This document shows, piece by piece, positions 13,482 to 17,493 of a stretch of 17,493 nucleotides of DNA. The stretch lies in the NCBI GenBank assembly GCA_023397675.1, contig JAEWTV010000116.1, positions 1-17,493 of the forward strand, read 5' to 3'. A program made the translations under genes and the position numbers. The notes beneath the pieces were generated by a model that was given only the letters and a program-made list of their open reading frames with translations, was not told the DNA's origin and did not search any database. The stretch is from Bacillota bacterium. GTDB taxonomy: Bacteria; Bacillota; Clostridia; Acetivibrionales; JANLFN01. Numbering within the stretch: the first letter of the stretch is position 1; each line of letters begins with the position of its first letter.

Positions 13482-13961
13482 TGTTCTCTCATGCTTATCT
13501 TTGTCCTCGCTGAAAAAATACTAGAATGCGTTATTGAGATCTTTGATACTCTTTCTGAAAAACTGGGTGTCCAGACTTTTCAAGAGCTTTTTCCGGTCAT
13601 TCTTACTGACAATGGAACTGAATTTCAATTCCCAAAGAGGCTGGAATGTGATAAAAACGGTGAGATCCGAACAAAGATTTATTACTGCAATCCAAATAGC
13701 TCATGGCAGAAAGGAATGATTGAGAAGAACCATGAATACATACGCTATATCATTCCAAAAGGTCAAAGTCCGGACCTCTATAGTCAGAAAGAGGCCACAC
13801 TTTTAATGAACAACATCAACAGTGAAGCAAGAGACAGCCTGAATGGCTGCACCCCATTTAGACTGTCTCTCATGCTCTTAAACGGCAAACTGCACAAACT
13901 ACTGGGGCTGGTGGAAATACCACCAGATGAAGTTACACTGCAGCCATCACTGTTGAAATAA
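13482..13961 (+). pseudogene. IS30-family transposase, 5'-truncated
   Basis: The C-terminal half of an IS30-type DDE transposase is present. From the ATG at 13491 (156 residues) it contains D40 in FPVILTDNGTEF and E78 in QKGMIEKNHEYIRYIIPKG, the second and third catalytic residues. The usual ending IPPDEVTLQPSLLK is intact. The N-terminal DNA-binding domain and the first catalytic aspartate are missing. The frame is open for a few codons before 13491 but becomes an AT repeat (TTAATTAATTAATT) near 13468-13482, marking the break. The element is inactive. Confidence 0.85.
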
Positions 13962-14389
13962 CTAAAGCAATACTGGAATCCACTGCCGAATTTATTCTTG
14001 CATTAAAAAGGCATGTGGAATTTAGTTTTGCACACTGTTTCAGATGTCTGTTTGCCATGCAGAAATCAGGTAAACAAACACCCTTAAAGTCATTATATAG
14101 CTTGTTTGTTGCTTCGTAAAGCAGGAGAATAACGATGTAAGTCCTGCATTTTCAACACTTTCAGAATATCACGAATTTGCCTTTTCATTTAACGTTTTAT
14201 TATCAAAAGCTTTAAAGGTATGTTTTTATTACAGTACATGTATTTGGGTTATATGGGGGATACTACTCAGGTTGTTTGCCTGATAGAAGTAAATAAGGAT
14301 ATGGAAGTTTTATAACTAATTTAAAGTATATTGATAAATATGTGTTGTTAAGAATGGTATACACAACACCTGCTGACGACTTTGAGTAT
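13962..14389. other. Non-coding debris downstream of the IS30 remnant
   Basis: No supported gene lies here. The stretch TGGAATTTAGTTTTGCACAC near 14015-14035 looks like an IS30-type terminal repeat and probably marks the end of that element. GCAGGA and TCCTGC (near 14122-14148) form a short inverted repeat. A 31-codon frame from ATG 14220 to TAA 14315, preceded by nine open codons, reads as a protein tail (QYMYLGYMGDTTQVVCLIEV) but has no spaced ribosome site, so it is at best a gene fragment of unknown origin. A GTGTTGT/ACAACAC hairpin lies near 14342-14370. Confidence 0.4.
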
Positions 14390-14404
14390 TTGAGAAACGT
14401 CCCC
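14390..14404. repeat. Solo RAYT-element end
   Basis: TTGAGAAACGTCCCC is identical to the right end at 12530-12544, again preceded by AGTA and followed by an extra C, but without any transposase sequence beside it. It lies 36 bases before the TetR promoter. Confidence 0.8.
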
Positions 14405-14440
14405 CTTCCTATTGAAAATTATAATTTCCCCGGTTGGTCC

Positions 14441-14469
14441 TTGATTATTATAGAGAAACATATTATAAT
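14441..14469 (+). promoter_or_regulatory. Sigma-A promoter of the tetR-flavodoxin-HXXEE operon
   Basis: TTGATT (14441-14446), exactly 17 bases, then a perfect TATAAT (14464-14469). It is the only good promoter between the solo RAYT end and the operon. Confidence 0.8.
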
Positions 14470-14496
14470 TTAATCAATGATTAAATCAATGATTAA
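14469..14496 (+). promoter_or_regulatory. Tandem palindromic operator, probable TetR binding site
   Basis: TTTAATCA-A-TGATTAAA (14469-14485) is a perfect 8+1+8 palindrome starting at the last base of the -10 box. Its core recurs immediately as an exact 12-base tandem repeat, ATCAATGATTAA (14473-14484 and 14485-14496). Two overlapping dyads over the transcription start are typical of TetR-family self-repression. Confidence 0.7.
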
Positions 14497-14527
14497 ACAT
14501 TCTGCTTTAGAATTGGAGGTTACTGTT

Positions 14528-15112
14528 TTGAATTCAAATGTGAAAGACTCAAGCAAAGAAAAAATCCTTGGAGTAGTTTTAAAATACATATCAGAGAATG
14601 AAACACATCAAATTACAATAAGAGAAATAGGTCGGCTGGCAGGAGTAAATTCGGCTGCAATAAGCTATTACTTCGGTTCAAAGGACAATCTGATACAGGA
14701 AGCCTGTAAATATTATTATGATTTGGGAAACAAGATATTCGAGGAGTTAAAAACTGAGGACGGCGATCCCAGGGATAAACTGAAGAGTTTCTTTATTAAT
14801 TATACAAACCATATGTTTAAGTTCCCGGGGTTTCTAAAAGCACAAATATCCCAGTATATTAGTGAAACTCAAATCCGCACTGATGTCGTTGCCTGGCTTC
14901 AAAGCAATTGCAAGTATCTTGCTGATTGTATCGGGCAGGCTACAAAAGAACAAAGTCAAGAAATACTATACTTCAAATCCATTCAACTTTTATCAAGTAT
15001 TGTATATCCTTTCTTACTCAATAAATACAACTGCGCTTTTGGAGGATTAAATTTTGGAGATGAAGTAATAAGGGTCAAATATATTGATACAATGCTTGAT
15101 GGTGTGTTATAA
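14528..15112 (+). CDS. TetR/AcrR-family transcriptional regulator
   Basis: I chose the TTG at 14528 (194 residues) because GGAGG lies eight bases before it. The ATGs at 14477 and 14489 have no ribosome site and fall inside the proposed operator. The N-terminal helix-turn-helix (about residues 10-55) shows KEKILGVVLKYISEN, then ITIREIGRLAGVNSAAISYY and FGSKDNLIQEA, the standard TetR signature. The remaining helices form the ligand and dimer domain, whose ligand cannot be predicted. It is the first gene of an operon with a flavodoxin (28 bases downstream) and an HXXEE membrane protein, which it probably represses together with itself. Confidence 0.88.
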   Translation: MNSNVKDSSKEKILGVVLKYISENETHQITIREIGRLAGVNSAAISYYFGSKDNLIQEACKYYYDLGNKIFEELKTEDGDPRDKLKSFFINYTNHMFKFPGFLKAQISQYISETQIRTDVVAWLQSNCKYLADCIGQATKEQSQEILYFKSIQLLSSIVYPFLLNKYNCAFGGLNFGDEVIRVKYIDTMLDGVL

Positions 15113-15140
15113 ACCAACACATATGAAAGGTGGAGTAGAA

Positions 15141-15566
15141 ATGAAAGTTAAAGTTTTATATCATTCGATTACCGGGAATACCAGAAAAATTGCCGATGCA
15201 ATAGCTGGTGAGGTAGGTGTTGATGCAGAGAGTATTGCAAGCGGACAGTATGAGGTAACCGCTGATGTATTGTTTCTGGGTGATGGGAATTATGTAAGTA
15301 ATATTCATAAGGTTACAAAAGAACTGATTAATTCGTTGAAAAATCAAGATATTAAGAATATTGCTGTTTTTGGTACTTATGGAGGTATGAATAATGCCAG
15401 ACAAAAAATGATTGAGCTCATCAAAAGAAATGGGATAAACGTACTAGATGATAACTTTTTTTGCAAGGGTAAAGCCTGGGGAGTGATTAATCGAAACAAG
15501 CCTGATAAAGATGATATTGAAAAGGCTAAAGAATTTGCCAGAGAAGTAATAAGAAAAATATCCTAA
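15141..15566 (+). CDS. Flavodoxin-family protein
   Basis: This is a 141-residue protein from ATG 15141, behind AAGGTGGAG; earlier in-frame starts overlap the tetR gene and lack such a site. The FMN-phosphate loop is HSITGNT (8-14) in the first beta-alpha unit, VKVLYHSITGNTRKIADAI. The next conserved loops are FLGDGNYVSNI (about 45-55) and FGTYGGMNNA (about 77-86). The length fits a single-domain short-chain flavodoxin. It would carry electrons through bound FMN in the cytoplasm. Sitting between a TetR regulator and an integral membrane protein, it probably belongs to an inducible redox or detoxification response, but the partner reductase is not in the window. Confidence 0.88.
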   Translation: MKVKVLYHSITGNTRKIADAIAGEVGVDAESIASGQYEVTADVLFLGDGNYVSNIHKVTKELINSLKNQDIKNIAVFGTYGGMNNARQKMIELIKRNGINVLDDNFFCKGKAWGVINRNKPDKDDIEKAKEFAREVIRKIS

Positions 15567-15599
15567 ATTCATTTATGATTATTTATTCAGGGGGCTAAA

Positions 15600-16115
15600 A
15601 TGCAAAGGTTTTTAGAACACATAAATAAAATCAGTTATGGCAAGGTTATTTGGATTCTGGCTATTTCAGAAATTTTGCATAATTTAGAGGAAGCTATTTG
15701 GTTGCCTGATTGGTCTAAAACAGCTGGAATATGGCATCCGAAGGTTGGAGCATTGGAATTCCGTATTGCAGATTTATTGATTACTTTAATGTTTTGTGGA
15801 GTTATATATTATTTCTCAAAATATAAGAGTAATCTTTCAAAGTTCTTAATGGGTGGAGTGCTCATTTCTATTCTGTTTAATGTATTGATGCCCCACTTAT
15901 TGGCTACAGCGCTAACATTAAATTATATGCCGGGTGTTGTATTGGGAATTTTGTTGAATGTTCCGGTAACGCTTTATTTGCTGATTCGTGGCCTGAGGGA
16001 AGGCTTCTATAAGGTAAAAAGTCTTGTACTGGCTGGAATTTGCTTTGCATTAGCCGCTTTCCCGTTATTGCAATTACTCTTTGCTGTTGGAAGGCTAGTT
16101 GATAAAGTCGTATAA
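15600..16115 (+). CDS. HXXEE-domain membrane protein
   Basis: This gene encodes 171 residues with AGGGGG before the ATG, 33 bases after the flavodoxin. The family motif H27-N-L-E30-E31 lies in AISEILHNLEEAIW near the end of the first membrane segment. Further helices lie around residues 58-80, 84-108, 114-134 and 141-167. The conserved acidic and histidine residues at a membrane boundary suggest metal binding, but the function of HXXEE proteins is not established. It is the last gene of the TetR-controlled operon. A short inverted repeat, ATATGAAA/TTTCATAT, about 30-70 bases after the stop, is the only candidate terminator and lacks a T tract. Confidence 0.82.
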   Translation: MQRFLEHINKISYGKVIWILAISEILHNLEEAIWLPDWSKTAGIWHPKVGALEFRIADLLITLMFCGVIYYFSKYKSNLSKFLMGGVLISILFNVLMPHLLATALTLNYMPGVVLGILLNVPVTLYLLIRGLREGFYKVKSLVLAGICFALAAFPLLQLLFAVGRLVDKVV

Positions 16116-16215
16116 AACAAAATATTATTTTTCTTGCTTCGAGGGCATATGAAAAGTTAAAATTGGTTATCAAGCTTTCATATTTGTGCAGTAAAAGAGA
16201 GGTGCACATGTTTTA

Positions 16216-16347
16216 TTCAATTTAATAAATGAAAATGAAGAATACGAGAAGGTGTTTAACGCACTAATGGAGCAGATAGTATAGTACTGATGAAATGACG
16301 GCTGAGCCCCTCCATTGTTGTGAGAGTAATTGAGAAACATCCCCCCC
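16216..16347 (+). pseudogene. 3' remnant and right end of a second RAYT element
   Basis: From 16216 to the TAG at 16282-16284 the sequence matches the last 22 codons of the intact transposase at 11582-12508: NLINENEEYEKVFNALMEQIV against DLINENEGYGEMFNALMEQAI. It is followed by a right end, TTGAGAAACATCCCC (16330-16344), one base different from the other ends, with extra C residues to 16347. The interval between stop and end is about 25 bases longer than in the intact copy and its small hairpin is not preserved. Everything upstream of the last 22 codons is missing. Confidence 0.82.
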
Positions 16348-16350
16348 TGT

Positions 16351-16500
16351 TGGAATATAATTTTGGGAGACAGAAATATAAAACTTTTTGAGCGAGATTC
16401 AATTACTGATTATATTAGAAGGTTTAAATTTGACATATCACCTATATCCTTCTTCCAGGTTAACCCGATTCAGACAGAGGTTTTGTACAAAATCGAGGCA
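16351..16500 (+). pseudogene. Fragment of a 23S rRNA (uracil-5-)-methyltransferase gene
   Basis: Directly after the RAYT end, an open frame reads NIILGDRNIKLFERD, then ITDYIRRFKFDISPISFFQV and NPIQTEVLYKIEA. The ISP-SFFQVNP-QTE-LY segment is the signature preceding the SAM-binding domain in RlmD/RumA/TrmA methyltransferases, which methylate uracil in rRNA or tRNA. The N-terminal TRAM and central domains are absent. The match ends near 16500, before the SAM-binding and catalytic cysteine region. It is therefore an internal piece of about 50 codons, broken on the left by the RAYT remnant and on the right by a deletion or decay. The frame continues as unrelated residues to 16575. Confidence 0.78.
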
Positions 16501-16579
16501 AATAAGTGCAAATTATGGCCTGATTTTTTTGCTGTTTTCATAGCCATTGCAGCAAATTGTTTTTCCTCCCTATGAGTAC

Positions 16580-16610
16580 ATAAGGCCACATCTATAAGAA
16601 GTAGCCTTAT
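16580..16610 (-). terminator. Candidate weak terminator after the acyl-CoA synthetase gene
   Basis: ATAAGGC (16580-16586) and GCCTTAT (16604-16610) form a 7-bp stem with a partly paired 17-base loop, about 20 bases past the minus-strand stop codon. No good T tract follows on the minus strand. Nothing else is visible in 16501-16628. Confidence 0.35.
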
Positions 16611-16628
16611 TGTCATAATTCGTTAATC

Positions 16629-17493
16629 CTATTTAAGGTAGTATTTTTCAATGGCATAATCTTTTAACATGAATTTTTTAATCTTTCCGCTTGCCGTAGT
16701 GGGAAATTCCTTTACAAATTCGATATATTTAGGGATTTTAAACTTTGCAAGACTTTCTTGAATAAATGATAAAACATCCTCCCTGGATATAGTATGATTA
16801 TCTTTTATAATTACAAAAGCACATATCTCCTCTCCAAGGTTTTTATCAGGAACGCCTAGAACTGCGGCATCTTTTATTGATACATGTGTTACTAATAACT
16901 CTTCTATTTCTGTAGGTGATATATTTTCACCGCCTCTGATGATTATATCTTTTATTCTGCCGATAATTTTACAATAGCCTTCGTCATCTTTAGTAGCTAA
17001 ATCTCCAGTGTGTAGCCATCCGTCCTTGTCTATAATCTTTTGTGTAGCCTCTTGGTTTTTGTAGTATCCCTTCATAATATATTCTGTTTTAGTGATAAGC
17101 TCTCCCTCTACACCATTAGGTACTTCTTCTCCAGTAGCAGGATTGATTATCTTTATTTCTGTTCCGGACATACCCCGCCCTACAGTGTTTATTCTCATAT
17201 CAAAAGGGTCGGAAGTGAGAGTTTGTGTTATCCCCAAGGCTTCTGTTAGACCATAAACGATACAGAGATCTTTCATGATCATTTTATCCATTAATTCATT
17301 CATGAGATCAGGATGGCAATAAGAGCCAGCAATCATTCCTTTTCGAAGAATAGATATATCGAAGTCGTCAAAGTTGGGATGGGAAAGAAGAAATTTAAAC
17401 ATAGTAGGGACTCCATTTAATCCCGTACACTTTTCTTTGTCTAAATATTCAAGAACTTTTGTTGTTTGAAATCTGTCCACAAGCACTATTGTT
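16629..17493 (-). CDS. AMP-dependent acyl-CoA synthetase (5' end outside the window)
   Basis: The frame runs to the window edge without a start in a sensible place, so about 287 C-terminal residues of a roughly 500-550 residue enzyme are seen. Such enzymes activate a carboxylic acid with ATP to an acyl-AMP and then form the CoA thioester. Visible motifs are LNGVPTMF, the A5 motif YGLTEALGITQT, the A7 motif DGWLHTGDLA, the A8 hinge GRIKDIIIRGGENISPTEIE, and the A10 motif PTTASGKIKKFMLK with the catalytic lysine. All are intact. The best fit is the medium/long-chain fatty-acyl-CoA synthetase group. A 2,3-dihydroxybenzoate- or o-succinylbenzoate-type ligase cannot be excluded without the N-terminal substrate pocket. 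The stop is TAG at 16629-16631. Confidence 0.88.
   Translation of the reverse strand, partial: TIVLVDRFQTTKVLEYLDKEKCTGLNGVPTMFKFLLSHPNFDDFDISILRKGMIAGSYCHPDLMNELMDKMIMKDLCIVYGLTEALGITQTLTSDPFDMRINTVGRGMSGTEIKIINPATGEEVPNGVEGELITKTEYIMKGYYKNQEATQKIIDKDGWLHTGDLATKDDEGYCKIIGRIKDIIIRGGENISPTEIEELLVTHVSIKDAAVLGVPDKNLGEEICAFVIIKDNHTISREDVLSFIQESLAKFKIPKYIEFVKEFPTTASGKIKKFMLKDYAIEKYYLK

Noticed and set aside
14220..14315. 31-codon frame in the debris before the TetR operon
   Set aside because: Its ATG has only one base after the purine run, there is no recognisable domain, and it lies among mobile-element remains; treated as a fragment at most.
1..17493. CRISPR array, tRNA, rRNA or a defence system
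   Set aside because: No regularly spaced repeats, no tRNA cloverleaf or rRNA signature, and no nuclease, methylase or toxin families were seen on either strand.

Overview
The window looks like chromosomal DNA of an anaerobic, low-GC Firmicute, probably a mesophilic Clostridia (Ruminiclostridium-like). This is inferred from AT-rich intergenic DNA, strong AGGAGG-type ribosome sites, T-tailed hairpin terminators, and families such as EFR1 ferredoxins, split ThrE exporters, HXXEE proteins and DUF255/YyaL. No rRNA, tRNA or CRISPR array was seen.

Layout. Positions 1-127 look like the 5' end of an IS3-like insertion sequence reading leftwards out of the window. Positions 170-1362 (minus strand) hold an HPr-like small protein, a four-helix membrane protein and a zinc-ribbon protein. 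Positions 1493-4460 are a sulfur-assimilation block: a CymR-type Rrf2 regulator, O-acetylhomoserine sulfhydrylase and cysteine synthase. A hairpin lies between the last two genes, and a two-way terminator is shared with a convergent 63-residue gene (4460-4651). Positions 4821-7072 are a PdxA-family dehydrogenase followed by the two halves of a ThrE-type threonine/serine exporter, ended by another two-way terminator. A large DUF255 (YyaL/SPATA20-like) protein follows on the minus strand (7092-9155).

Positions 9374-11240 begin with a MarR regulator whose promoter overlaps a perfect 12-bp inverted repeat. It is followed by a start codon running straight into a stop (probably a decayed small membrane gene) and an unrecognised 392-residue protein.

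Positions 11241-16620 are an accessory patchwork of insertion-sequence debris around two small redox cassettes. The debris is a truncated IS3 orfA behind a long leader hairpin, an intact REP-associated tyrosine transposase (RAYT) element with perfect 15-bp inverted ends, an IS30 transposase remnant, a solo RAYT end, and a 3' RAYT remnant abutting a piece of a 23S rRNA uracil methyltransferase gene. Between them lie an EFR1-type flavodoxin/ferredoxin gene and a TetR-flavodoxin-HXXEE operon with a clear promoter and operator. The window ends inside an AMP-dependent acyl-CoA synthetase gene on the minus strand.

No defence or other plainly new multi-gene system was found. The most interesting signals are the RAYT ends present in three states, the palindromic leaders of the mobile genes, the uncharacterised MarR-linked protein, and the PdxA/ThrE operon.
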